Below, piece by piece: positions 1-10,398 of a stretch of DNA of 64,000 bases. The translations under genes were made by a program, and so were the position numbers. Under the pieces are notes generated by a model. It did no database searches. It saw only the letters and a program-made list of their open reading frames with translations, and was not told the DNA's origin. This DNA comes from Cherax quadricarinatus (Eukaryota; Arthropoda; Malacostraca; Decapoda; Parastacidae). Location of the stretch: the NCBI RefSeq assembly GCF_038502225.1, contig NC_091369.1, forward strand, positions 485,001 through 549,000. The letters are read 5' to 3'. Each line of letters opens with the position of its first letter. The stretch's first letter is position 1.

Positions 1-2398
1 TTATGTTAATGGTGGTGGTCACAGCTGTTATGTTAATGATGGTCACAGCTGTTATGTTAATGATGGTCACACCTGTTATGTTAATGATGGTCACACCTGT
101 TATGTTAATGATGGTCACAGCTGTTATGTTAATGATGGTCACAGCTGTTATGTTAATGGTCACAGCTGTTATGTTAATGATGGTCACAGCTGTTATGTTA
201 ATGATGGTCACACCTGTTATGTTAATGATGGTCACACCTGTTATGTTAATGATGGTCACACCTGTTATGTTAATGATGGTCACAGCTGTTATGTTAATGA
301 TGGTCACACCTGTTATGTTAATGATGGTCACAGCTGTTATGTTAATGATGGTCACAGCTGTTATGTTAATGATGGTCACACCTGTTATGTTAATGATGGT
401 CACACCTGTTATGTTAATGATGGTCACAGCTGTTATGTTAATGATGGTCACACCTGTTATGTTAATGATGGTCACAGCTGTTATGTTAATGATGGTCACA
501 GCTGTTATGTTAATGATGGTCACAGCTGTTATGTTAATGATGGTCACAGCTGTTACGTTAATGGTGGTGGTCACAGCTCTTATGTTAATGGTGGTGGTCA
601 CAGCTGTTATGTTAATGATGGTCACAGCTGTTATGTTAATGATGGTCACAGCTGTTATGTTAATGATGGTCACACCTGTTATGTTAATGATGGTCACAGC
701 TGTTATGTTAATGATGGTCACAGCTGTTATGTTAATGATGGTCACACCTGTTATGTTAATGATGGTCACAGCTGTTATGTTAATGATGGTCACAGCTGTT
801 ATGTTAATGATGGTCACACCTGTTATGTTAATGATGGTCACAGCTGTTATGTTAATAATGGTCACAGCTGTTATGTTAATGATGGTCACAGCTGTTATGT
901 TAATGATGGTCACAGCTGTTACGTTAATGGTGGTGGTCACAGCTGTTATGTTAATGGTGGTGGTCACAGCTGTTATGTTAATGATGGTCACAGCTGTTAT
1001 GTTAATGATGGTCACAGCTGTTACGTTAATGGTCACAGCTGTTATGTTAATGGTGGTGGTCACAGCTGTTATGTTAATGGTAGTGGTCACGGCTGTTATG
1101 TTAATGGTGGTGGTCACGGCTGTTATGTTAATGGTAGTGGTCCCGGCTGTTATGTTAATGGTGGTGGTCACAGCTGTTATGTTAATGGTAGTGGTCACGG
1201 CTGTTATGTTAATGGTGGTGGTCACAGCTGTTATGTTAATGGTAGTGGTCACGGCTGTTATGTTAATGGTGGTGGTCATGGCTGTTATGTTAATGGTAGT
1301 GGTCACGGCTGTTATGTTAATGGTGGTGGTCACGGCTGTTATGTTAATGGTAGTGGTCACGGCTGTTATGTTAATGGTAGTGGTCGCGGCTGTTATGTTA
1401 ATGGTGGTGGTCACAGCTGTTATGTTAATGGTAGTGGTCACGGCTGTTATGTTAATGGTGGTGGTCACAGCTGTTATGTTAATGGTAGTGGTCACGGCTG
1501 TTATGTTAATGGTGGTGGTCACGGCTGTTATGTTAATGGTAGTGGTCACGGCTGTTATGTTAATGGTGGTGGTCACGGCTGTTATGTTAATGGTAGTGGT
1601 CACGGCTGTTATGTTAATGGTAGTGGTCACGGCTGTTATGTTAATGGTGGTGGTCACGGCTGTTATGTTAATGGTAGTGGTCACGGCTGTTATGTTAATG
1701 GTGGTGGTCACGGCTGTTATGTTAATGGTAGTGGTCACGGCTGTTATGTTAATGGTAGTGGTCACGGCTGTTATGTTAATGGTGGTGGTCACGGCTGTTA
1801 TGTTAATGGTAGTGGTCACGGCTGTTATGTTAATGGTGGTGGTCACGGCTGTTATGTTAATGGTAGTGGTCACGGCTGTTATGTTAATGGTAGTGGTCAC
1901 GGCTGTTATGTTAATGGTAGTGGTCACGGCTGTTATGTTAATGGTAGTGGTCACAGCTGTTATGTTAATGGTAGTGGTCACGGCTGTTATGTTAATGGTA
2001 GTGGTCACAGCTTTTATGTTAATGGTAGTGGTCACGGCTGTTATGTTAATGGTGGTGGTCACGGCTGTTATGTTAATGGTAGTGGTCACGGCTGTTATGT
2101 TAATGGTAGTGGTCACGGCTGTTATGTTAATGGTAGTGGTCACGGCTGTTATGTTAATGGTAGTGGTCACGGCTGTTATGTTAATGGTGGTGGTCACAGC
2201 TGTTATGTTAATGGTAGTGGTCACGGCTGTTATGTTAATGGTGGTGGTCACGGCTGTTATGTTAATGGTAGTGGTCACGGCTGTTATGTTAATGGTGGTG
2301 GTCACGGCTGTTATGTTAATGGTAGTGGTCACGGCGGTTATGTTAATGGTGGTGATCACGGCTGTTATGTTAATGGTGGTGGTCACGGCTGTTAATGA
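1..2398. repeat. Minisatellite, 24-bp units grading into 27-bp units
   Basis: Tandem units of the form ttatgttaatgatggtcac + agctg fill this stretch. Up to about 1,020 most units are 24 bp; after that most are 27 bp, with an extra GGT or AGT triplet, and agctg drifts to ggctg. Both lengths are multiples of three and stop-free on the plus strand, which creates an 812-codon frame of 8- and 9-residue repeats. The peptide (MLMMVTAV-like) has no domain character, so I treat it as non-coding. The array continues past the left edge. From 2,399 to 2,580 I see nothing recognisable. Confidence 0.95.
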
Positions 2399-2609
2399 TG
2401 ATAATGACATGTGTTATGTTAACAGTGATGGTGGATCATAACCCTGGAAGTCACTAGGGAGGATAACCAAGATGACGCTTGGTCAGCTTTAATAGTGACA
2501 CTTTTACTGGTGCAAAATGTCAGTGTGTCAGCAGGTGCGTGTTGTTGTACTCTTCCTTAAGCCGAGTCCCCCCCCCACTCTTTTCTCTCTCTCTCTCTCT
2601 CTCTTTTAC

Positions 2610-2911
2610 ACAAGGATAGGTTAAGGATCCCTAGCTTTATTGACAAGCTAAGAACTGTTACCTACATCAGCTCATTTGAAAGCATTTTTATTGTTATGAA
2701 ACATACAAGTAGGGAACAAGATGAAGTTGGAGCCATCTGTGGGTCAGCATTTTCATTTGAGCAACTGACTTTATCTCGTTGACATCATAATGCTGCACGA
2801 ATGTGTTCCATACTCGAGTCATCCTGGGGAAAAGTGATCTCATATGAGGTGATGTTCTGGAGAAGTTGCTGCTAGCTGCCCGTCTTGTGGTATAGAAGCT
2901 TATTTCACGTT

Positions 2912-2912
<1 letters not shown>
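2610..2912 (-). mobile_element. Non-LTR retrotransposon 3' fragment (RT C-terminal end)
   Basis: The minus strand translates to a peptide containing RMTRVWNTFVQH and MKMLTHRWLQLH, nearly identical to the end of the longer RT fragment at 53,595-54,250. That copy supplies the reading: it is the C-terminal part of a LINE reverse transcriptase protein. Downstream (lower coordinates) lie matching 3' sequences with CAATAAAG, then a short (CT)n tract at 2,583-2,604. The fragment is cut abruptly at its inner edge by a long (CT)n tract. It is a dead 5'-truncated copy; the clade is not certain. Confidence 0.8.
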
Positions 2913-2978
<66 letters not shown>

Positions 2979-2993
2979 CACACACACACACAC
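2913..2993. repeat. (CT)n microsatellite with short (CA)n
   Basis: About 60 bp of pure CT dinucleotides followed by gctcacacacacacacac. It abuts the truncation point of the RT fragment. The open frames of alternating Leu/Ser or Arg/Glu across it are artefacts. Confidence 0.97.
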
Positions 2994-3159
2994 GTCTGTA
3001 TCACCATCCACATCACTATTACTCACCCCACCTCACTAAGACCTACCCTACTCCACCTCATCAACTCCCACTCTACCCCACCTTCACCCTGACTGTCCCA
3101 GTCTGCTAGTGAAAAACTTACTCACAAAGTGGTATTATATTTGTCCTGGTGATGCTCAT

Positions 3160-3905
3160 CGACAGTTAATCTCGGTACCTGTCCGTGACTGTGATGCTCA
3201 CAGTACCTGTGACTGTGATGCTCACAGTACGTGTCTGTGACTGTGATGCTCACAGTACCTGTGACTGTGATGCTCACAGTACGTGTCTGTGACTGTGATG
3301 CTCACAGTACATATGTCTGTGATGCTCACAGTACCTGTGACTGTGATGCTCACAGTACCTGTCTGTGACTGATGCTCACAGTACCTGTGACTATGATGCT
3401 CACAGTACGTGTCTGTGACTGTGATGCTCACCGTACCTGTCTGTGACTGTGATGCTCACAGTACCTGTCTGTGACTGTGATGCTCACAGTACCTGTCCGT
3501 GACTGTGATGCTCACCGTACCTGTCTGTGACTATGATGCTCACAGTACCTGTCTGTGACTGTGATGCTCACAGTACCTGTGACTGTGATGCTCACAGTAC
3601 CTGTGCGTGACTGTGATGCTCACCGTACCTGTCTGTGACTGTGATACTCACAGTACATATCTGTGACTGTGATGCTCACAGTACCTGTGACTGTGATGTT
3701 CACAGAACGTGTCTGTGACTGTGATGCTCACAGTATTTGTCCGTGACTGTGATGCTCACCGTACCTGTCTGTGACTGATACTCACAGTACATATCTGTGA
3801 CTGTGATGCTCACAGTGCCTGTGACTGTGATGTTCACAGTACGTGTCTGTGACTGTGATGCTCACCGTACCTGTCTGTGACTGTGCTCACAGTACCTGTC
3901 TGTGT
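3160..3905. repeat. Minisatellite, 24/28-bp units
   Basis: Units of ctgtgactgtgatgctcac + agtac (24 bp) alternate with a version carrying an extra CTGT (28 bp) and with point variants. Units are irregular in length, so frames are broken. No gene is seen. Confidence 0.93.
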
Positions 3906-5152
3906 GATGCATACACAGGAGTACAATGGTAAACACAAACAGTACTACCTGTTGTAGTAGTAAATTGGTACACAAACGGTACTACCTGTTGTAGTAGTAC
4001 AATGGTACTCACAAACGGTACTACCTGTTGTAGTAGTACAATGGTACAATGGTACTCACAAACGGTACTACCTGTTGTAGTAGTACAATGGTACTCACAA
4101 ACGGTACTACCTGTTGTAGTAGTACAATGGTACTCACAAACGGTACTACCTGTTGTAGTAGTACAATGGTACACACAAACGGTTCTACCTGTTGTAGTAG
4201 TACAATGGTACACACAAACGGTACTACCTGTTGTAATAGTACAATGGTACACACAAACGGTACTATCTGTTGTAGTACAATGGTACTCACAAACGGTACT
4301 ACCTGTTGTAGTGGTACAATGGTACACACAAAGTACTACCTGTTGTAGTAGTACAATGGTACAAACGGTACTACCTGTTGTAGTAATACAATGGTACTCA
4401 CAAACGGTACTATCTGTTGTAGTAGTACAATGGTAAACACAAACGGTACTATCTGTTGCAGTAGTACAATGGTACTCACAAACGGTACTACCTGTAGTAG
4501 TACAATGGTAAACACAAACGGTACTATCTGTTGTAGTAGTACAATGGTACTCACAAACGGTACTACCTGTAGTAGTACAATGGTAAACACAAACGGTACT
4601 ATCTGTTGTAGTAGTACAATGGTACTCACAAACGGTACTACCTGTTGTAGTACAATGGTACTCACAAACGGTACTACCTGTTGTAGTAGTACAATAGTAC
4701 TCACAAACGGTACTACCTGTTGTAGTAGTACAATAGTACTCACAAACGGTACTACCTGTTGTAGTAGTACAATAGTACTCACAAACGTTACTACCTGTTG
4801 TAGTAGTACAATGGTACACACAAACGGTACTACCTGTTGTAATAGTACAATGGTACACACAAACGGTACTATGTTGTAGTACAATGGTACTCACAAACGG
4901 TACTACCTGTTGTAGTAGTACAATGGTACACACAAACGGTGCTACCTGTTGTAGTAGTACAATGGTACAAACGGTACTACCTGTTGTAGTAGTACAATGG
5001 TACTCACAAACGGTACTACCTGTTGTAGTAGTACAATGGTACTCACAAACGGTACTATCTGTTGTAGTAGTACAATGGTAAACAAACGGTACTATCTGTT
5101 GTAGTAGTACAATGGTACTCACAAACAGTACTATCTGTTGTAGTACAATGGT
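3906..5152. repeat. Minisatellite, 39-bp units
   Basis: About 30 units built from acaatggtactcacaaacgg followed by tactacctgttgtagtagt. The unit is 13 codons, giving overlapping open frames on both strands (MVLTNGTTCCSST on plus). Shortened units such as the one at 4,261-4,281 shift the frame. These frames are repeat artefacts. From 5,153 to 5,400 I see nothing recognisable. Confidence 0.95.
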
Positions 5153-5400
5153 ACATCATAAAAAATTATTCAAATTGATATCGTGATGTAGACAAATTGA
5201 GGAGAGAAGAAAAACAGGTGTAGCAGCCTAGGCTGGTAACATTGACAGTGTTGCCAGATATCATCACTACCATTAATGTTACCAACGCAGTCAACCTTGG
5301 AAGATGGTAGCAAATAAGCTTCAGTCTTCTGAAGGTAAGGGTTAGCTCGAATTGCATGGATCAAGAGCCCTTCAGCAGCATGGAGACACCTATAAGGAAA

Positions 5401-5838
<438 letters not shown>

Positions 5839-6012
5839 ACACTTCGCTAAATGGAAACCAGAGTTAATATTGTTCAAGGTTGCGTGTGTCTCCTTCATCT
5901 GCTACACCTCCATCTTCCTGGCACCAGCGTAAATGACAAACTTAAATTTTATAACGTGTACTAAATGTATTCACGATTATTTACGTATCTTAGTTAAAAA
6001 ATGAAGTATGTC

Positions 6013-6264
6013 AGAAATTGATTCAAACCGTTCTTGTGTCGTCAAAATGATTCAAACCGTTCTTGTGTCGTCAAAATGATTCAAACCGTTCTTGTGTCGT
6101 CAAAATGATTCAAACCGTTCTTGTGTCGTCAAAATGATTCAAACCGTTCTTGTGTCGTCAAAATGATTCAAACCGTTCTTGTGTCGTCAAAATGATTCCA
6201 ACCGTTCTTGTGTCGTCAAAATGATTCAAACCGTTCTTGTGTCGTCAAAATGATCCAAACCGTT
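6013..6264. repeat. 29-bp minisatellite, left part of a split array
   Basis: About eight units of aaaatgattcaaaccgttct + tgtgtcgtc. The array stops inside a unit at ...ccgtt where the CR1 element begins and resumes at about 10,399. The two parts were one array before the insertion. Confidence 0.95.
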
Positions 6265-6300
6265 TGTCTTAAGAACATAAGAAGAACATAAGAACGAAGG
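6265..6300 (-). repeat. 3' terminal octamer repeats of the CR1 element
   Basis: On the minus strand the element ends TTCTTATG, TTCTTCTTATG, TTCTTAAG. This resembles the tandem ATTCTRTG-type ends on which CR1 RTs prime. A decayed relative occurs at about 37,800. Confidence 0.8.
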
Positions 6301-6450
6301 AACACTGCAGAAGGCCTACTGGCCCATGCGAGGCAGGTCCAAGTCTCCTACCGGCTTAAGCCAATGCACCCAACCTAGTCAGGTCAGGTCACATTGACTT
6401 AAGGGAGGAACACGGCAACCGACCTGGTAGCACAAGCTATCAGGTCTAAC

Positions 6451-9396
6451 TCACACCCACCCACATCCACTCATGTATTTATCCAACCTATTTTTAAAGC
6501 TACACAACGTTCTGGCCTCTATAACGGTACTTGGGAGTTTGTTCCACTCATCCACAACTCTATTACCAAACCAGTACTTTCCTATATCCTTCCTGAATCT
6601 GAATTTTTCCAACTTAAAACCATTGCTGCGAGTCCTGTCTAGGCTAGATATTTTCAGCACACTATTTACATCCCCTTTATTTATTCCTGTCTTCCATTTA
6701 TACACCTCAATCATATCCCCCCTAATTCTACGTCTTTCTAGAGAGTGCAGATTCAGGGCCCTTAGTCTATCCTCATAGGGAAGGTTTCTGATACATGGGA
6801 TCAACTTTGTCATCCTCCTTTGTACATTTTCCAGAGAATTTATATCCATTCTGTAATAAGGTGACCAAAACTGTGCAGCATAATCTAAATGAGGCCTAAC
6901 CAAGGATGTATAGAGTTGAAGAACAACCTGAGGACTCCTATTATTTATGCTTCTTGATATGAAGCCAAGGATTCTATTAGCTTTATTGCGAACACTTATG
7001 CACTGTTGTCTTGGTTTCAGATTACTGCTAACCAGAACTCCTAAATCTTTTTCGCAATCCGTAATATTAAGATCTACATTATTTAGTTTATATGTGGCAT
7101 GATTATTGTCCTGTCCAACATTTAGAACTTTGCATTTGTCTATATTAAACTGCATCTGCCACTTCTCCGACCACTGCATCAGTCTATTCAAATCTTCCTG
7201 GAGTGCTCGAATGTCCTCGTCAGAATGAATTCGACGGCCTATTTTGGTGTCATCGGCAAACTTGCCGATGTCGCTCTTTATGCCCTCATCTATGTCGTTT
7301 ATGTAGATTGTGAACAGCAGGGGGCCCAACACTGACCCCTGTGGAACACCGCTCGTGACACTTCCCCACTCTGATTTCTCCCCATTTATGCAAACTCTCT
7401 GCTGCCTATTTGTCAACCATGCCTCTATCCAGGAAAAAATTTCTCCTCCTATTCCATGTGCTTTAATTTTCCTCAATAGTCTCTGATGTGGGACCCTGTC
7501 AAAAGCCTTACTGAAGTCCATATACACAATATCATATTCATTACCATGATCTACCTCCTCAAATACCTTAGTGAAAAAAGTTAATAAATTCGTAAGGCAG
7601 GAACGCCCCTTTGTAAAACCATGCTGAGATTCGTTGATTAATTTATGCTTTTCAAGGTGGCTACGAACTGCCTCGGCAATTATTGATTCCATAAATTTTC
7701 CCACTATGGAGGTTAGGCTTATTGGTCTATAGTTCGAAGCTAAGGACCTGTCACCTGTTTTGAAAATAGGTATCACATTTGCCATTTTCCACTTATCTGG
7801 CACCATGCCAGTTTGTAGTGATATGTTGAAAAGATTAGCCAAAGGTGTGCTAAGCTCCTCTTTACATTCCTTTAGAACCCTTGCATACAGTTCATCAGGG
7901 CCTGGGGATTTGTTAGGTTTTAATTTATCTATTTGCCTAAGGACCATGTCACTTGTGACCCTAATAGTACACAGTTTATTATCGTCCTGTTCTACATAAT
8001 TTATCATTACTGGAATATCGCTGGTATCCTCCTGTGTAAAAACTGAGAGGAAGTATGTGTTAAAAATTCTACACATTTCCTTATCACTGTCAGTGAGCTG
8101 ACCCGAGGAACTTTTGAGTGGGCCTATCTTGTCCCTGATCTTACTTCTGTATACCTGAAAGAATCCTTTTGGGTTAGTCTTCGATTCTCTTGCAACTTTA
8201 ACCTCATAATCTCTTTTTGCTTTTCTAATTCCCTTTTTTATTTCTCTCTTTAACTGAATATATCGATTTCTCAATTGCCCCTCTCCTCTTTTGATTTGCC
8301 TATATATGCCTCTCTTTTGACCAATCAGATATTTTAATCTATTGTTCATCCATTTAGGATCATTTTTGTTTGATCTGATTTCCCTATTTGGAACATAATT
8401 TGACTGAGCAGCTAGAACTATGCCCTGGAAAGCATCATATCGGCAACCATCACCACCTACCTGACCCTTAGTCAGGTCATTCCAGTTCAGCCCACCTAAG
8501 TAATTTTTCAGTCCTATGAAATCAGCCAAGCGAAAGTCAGGGACGGAGACTTGATTGCCATTATTAGGGGAATTCCATGATATATTAAAACTGAGTGATT
8601 TGTGATCACTTTCCCCAAGCTCATCATTAACCTCAAGATTATTAATTAGTGTTTCCCTACTGGCAAGAACCAAGTCAAGGAGGTTATTTCCCCTAGTTGG
8701 CTCTGTCACAAACTGTTTTAAAAAACAATCCTGGATCGTATCAAGAAAGTCACCTGACTCTAAATTTCCTGTCAAATTGCTCCAGTCAATCTGTCTATAG
8801 TTGAAATCTCCCATTAGCACAACATTTTCGTATGTAGATGCCTTACGAATTTCGTCCCATAGAAGTTTACTGCACTCCCTATCAAGATTTGGGGCCCTGT
8901 AAATCACACCCAAAATTAGTTTTTCTCGGCCCTCGAGAAGCTGTAACCAAACAGATTCAGTGGCTGACGCTTCTAATTTAATATCTTGTCTAACACAACA
9001 ATTTAAATTGTCTCTGACATACATCGCTACTCCACCACCTTTCCTGTTGACCCTGTCAGTGTGGAATAATTTATAGCCTTGTATGTGACATTCAGAGGGC
9101 ATCTCTCTATCTTTCAGATTGAGCCAGGTCTCTGTTATAGCAATAATATCTATGTCTCCTGCACTTGCAATTAATCTTAGCTCATCTATCTTATTTCTTA
9201 CACTCCTGCTATTAGTATAGTAAACCTTAAGGGAGCTAGTCCCTTGCTGCCCTCTGCTGTCCCCCTTTGTTTGCTGACCTGATCTATTGTCTTTATTTAT
9301 AACTTCATGCTGAATGCCTTTTATACATTTACTGTTTCCAACCCAAGTGTTGCAACCTGCTTGTTTCCCACACACACCCATACCTCTATCTTCCAT
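6451..9396 (-). CDS. CR1 ORF2: APE-type endonuclease + reverse transcriptase
   Basis: A 981-residue polyprotein that nicks target DNA and reverse-transcribes the element RNA (target-primed reverse transcription). The endonuclease domain spans about residues 55-270, with ITETW (Glu89), GGGVAMYVRD (120-129), GDFN (196-199) and SDH (263-265), the expected metal-binding and catalytic motifs. The RT domain includes NKSPGPDELYARVL, NYRPISLTSI, MDFSKAFDRVPH, SGVPQGSVLGPLLF and the catalytic FADD box. A C-terminal region includes LGFISRSINNRS and FRKDIGKYWFGNRVVDEWN. The length is normal for CR1. The start ATG (9,394-9,396) overlaps the ORF1 stop by one base (UGAUG), suggesting coupled termination-reinitiation. 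No inactivating change is seen. It is an element gene, not a host gene. Confidence 0.95.
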   Translation of the reverse strand: MEDRGMGVCGKQAGCNTWVGNSKCIKGIQHEVINKDNRSGQQTKGDSRGQQGTSSLKVYYTNSRSVRNKIDELRLIASAGDIDIIAITETWLNLKDREMPSECHIQGYKLFHTDRVNRKGGGVAMYVRDNLNCCVRQDIKLEASATESVWLQLLEGREKLILGVIYRAPNLDRECSKLLWDEIRKASTYENVVLMGDFNYRQIDWSNLTGNLESGDFLDTIQDCFLKQFVTEPTRGNNLLDLVLASRETLINNLEVNDELGESDHKSLSFNISWNSPNNGNQVSVPDFRLADFIGLKNYLGGLNWNDLTKGQVGGDGCRYDAFQGIVLAAQSNYVPNREIRSNKNDPKWMNNRLKYLIGQKRGIYRQIKRGEGQLRNRYIQLKREIKKGIRKAKRDYEVKVARESKTNPKGFFQVYRSKIRDKIGPLKSSSGQLTDSDKEMCRIFNTYFLSVFTQEDTSDIPVMINYVEQDDNKLCTIRVTSDMVLRQIDKLKPNKSPGPDELYARVLKECKEELSTPLANLFNISLQTGMVPDKWKMANVIPIFKTGDRSLASNYRPISLTSIVGKFMESIIAEAVRSHLEKHKLINESQHGFTKGRSCLTNLLTFFTKVFEEVDHGNEYDIVYMDFSKAFDRVPHQRLLRKIKAHGIGGEIFSWIEAWLTNRQQRVCINGEKSEWGSVTSGVPQGSVLGPLLFTIYINDIDEGIKSDIGKFADDTKIGRRIHSDEDIRALQEDLNRLMQWSEKWQMQFNIDKCKVLNVGQDNNHATYKLNNVDLNITDCEKDLGVLVSSNLKPRQQCISVRNKANRILGFISRSINNRSPQVVLQLYTSLVRPHLDYAAQFWSPYYRMDINSLENVQRRMTKLIPCIRNLPYEDRLRALNLHSLERRRIRGDMIEVYKWKTGINKGDVNSVLKISSLDRTRSNGFKLEKFRFRKDIGKYWFGNRVVDEWNKLPSTVIEARTLCSFKNRLDKYMSGCGWV

Positions 9397-10322
9397 CAGT
9401 TTAAAATCATAGGCATTTCACCAATGGCCTTCTCAATCGAGTCTGCAAGTGCTACCACCCCAGCCCCAGAGAGATGTACCCCATCCCTTGCATACATATC
9501 ATGTTTGCCATAAAAGTTGTTCCAGTTGTCAATGAATGGGATTGCATGTTCCTTGCAGTATCTGTCTAGCCAGCAATTTACACCAATTGCCCTAGACAAC
9601 CATTCATTTCCTACTCCCCTTCTAGGCAAGATGCTACATATGATTGGGATCCCTCCCTTAGACTTAATGAAATCTATAGCTGACCTGTACTTATCTAGCA
9701 GCTCTTCTCTCCTACCCTTCCCAATATCATTTCCACCAGCACTGAGACAGATAATGGGCTTGCTCCCATTACCTGACATGATATTATCCAGCCTGTTGAC
9801 AATGTCCCCAACACCAGCTCCAGGGAAGCACACTCTATCTCTCATCTTCTTATTCCTATTACAAAAAGCACGGTCAATGTATCTTACCTGAGAGTCACCA
9901 ACCACAAGAATGCGCTTACCTCCATTAGCAGGGGCAGTAGTACCCTTACCTTCACTGGCCACTGAAGTACATTCATCCTGAAGAACAGAGAAGCGATTTC
10001 CTACCTTCAGATCTTCACTCTTAACTTTCCTTACTCTGATGCGCCTTCCATTACTGTGAACTACTCGCCACTTGTAGCAGGTGCTGGGCTGCACCTCACT
10101 GCTGGTAGCCGTTGCTGCCACCCCAACTACAGCCTCCTCACAGCGAGAGACAGACTGCACCTCGCTGCTAGAAGCCTCATTCCCCACAACTCCAGCCACC
10201 TCACACTCTCTCCCAGACCCATTGAGGTGGACCTTCAGCCTCCTAATCTCCTCCTGGAGAAGCAAGACCTCCTCCTTCAACTCTCCAACCCCAATTTTTA
10301 AAACACTGCAGAAGCAAGCCAT
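9396..10322 (-). CDS. CR1 ORF1: SGNH/GDSL-type esterase domain protein
   Basis: A 308-residue ORF1 protein. Residues about 11-34 (GVGELKEEVLLLQEEIRRLK) look like a short coiled coil. A low-complexity linker follows. Residues about 136-300 form an SGNH hydrolase: block I VVGDSQ with Ser144, a Gly about 168-170, block III SAGGND with Asn198, and block V ARDGVHLS with Asp280 and His283, so the catalytic set is complete. Esterase domains in CR1 ORF1 are established; proposed roles include lipid or membrane association and RNP handling. I see no zinc knuckle. The stop TGA is at 9,396-9,398. Confidence 0.9.
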   Translation of the reverse strand: MACFCSVLKIGVGELKEEVLLLQEEIRRLKVHLNGSGRECEVAGVVGNEASSSEVQSVSRCEEAVVGVAATATSSEVQPSTCYKWRVVHSNGRRIRVRKVKSEDLKVGNRFSVLQDECTSVASEGKGTTAPANGGKRILVVGDSQVRYIDRAFCNRNKKMRDRVCFPGAGVGDIVNRLDNIMSGNGSKPIICLSAGGNDIGKGRREELLDKYRSAIDFIKSKGGIPIICSILPRRGVGNEWLSRAIGVNCWLDRYCKEHAIPFIDNWNNFYGKHDMYARDGVHLSGAGVVALADSIEKAIGEMPMILN

Positions 10323-10398
10323 GCTTTGTAACCGTCCACACTAATCCCCAAGGCAGCTCAGGGTCTGTGACCTCACGTGACGACTGACCACTGAGTAC
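10323..10398 (-). promoter_or_regulatory. 5' UTR / putative internal promoter of the CR1 element
   Basis: The minus-strand 5' end begins near TACTCAGTGGTCAGTC, which contains two matches to the arthropod initiator (TCAGT), followed by the E-box palindrome TCACGTGA. Full-length LINEs transcribe from an internal promoter at their start. The assignment is inference. Confidence 0.4.

Larger units (their letters stand above)
6265..10398 (-). mobile_element. Complete CR1-type LINE, two ORFs, inserted in a minisatellite
   Basis: A 4.1-kb minus-strand non-LTR retrotransposon with a short 5' UTR (about 76 nt), ORF1 (SGNH esterase type), ORF2 (endonuclease-RT), a 3' UTR and a 3' end of TTCTTATG-type short repeats (about 6,270-6,295). 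Short direct repeats at the 3' end, esterase-bearing ORF1 proteins and this RT type are established CR1 features. Both frames are open with no stop or frameshift, so the copy is probably young. The flanks rejoin to a normal 29-bp unit (...ccgtt / cttgt...). I see no clear target-site duplication, which is common for CR1. Confidence 0.93.

Noticed and set aside
3..2441. 812-codon open frame of MLM(M/V)VTAV repeats
   Set aside because: Produced by stop-free 24/27-bp minisatellite units. No splice sites, domain or codon-bias support.
3887..5122. 411-codon minus-strand frame (Cys/Thr-rich repeats)
   Set aside because: Lies entirely in the 39-bp minisatellite and changes frame at unit-length variants.
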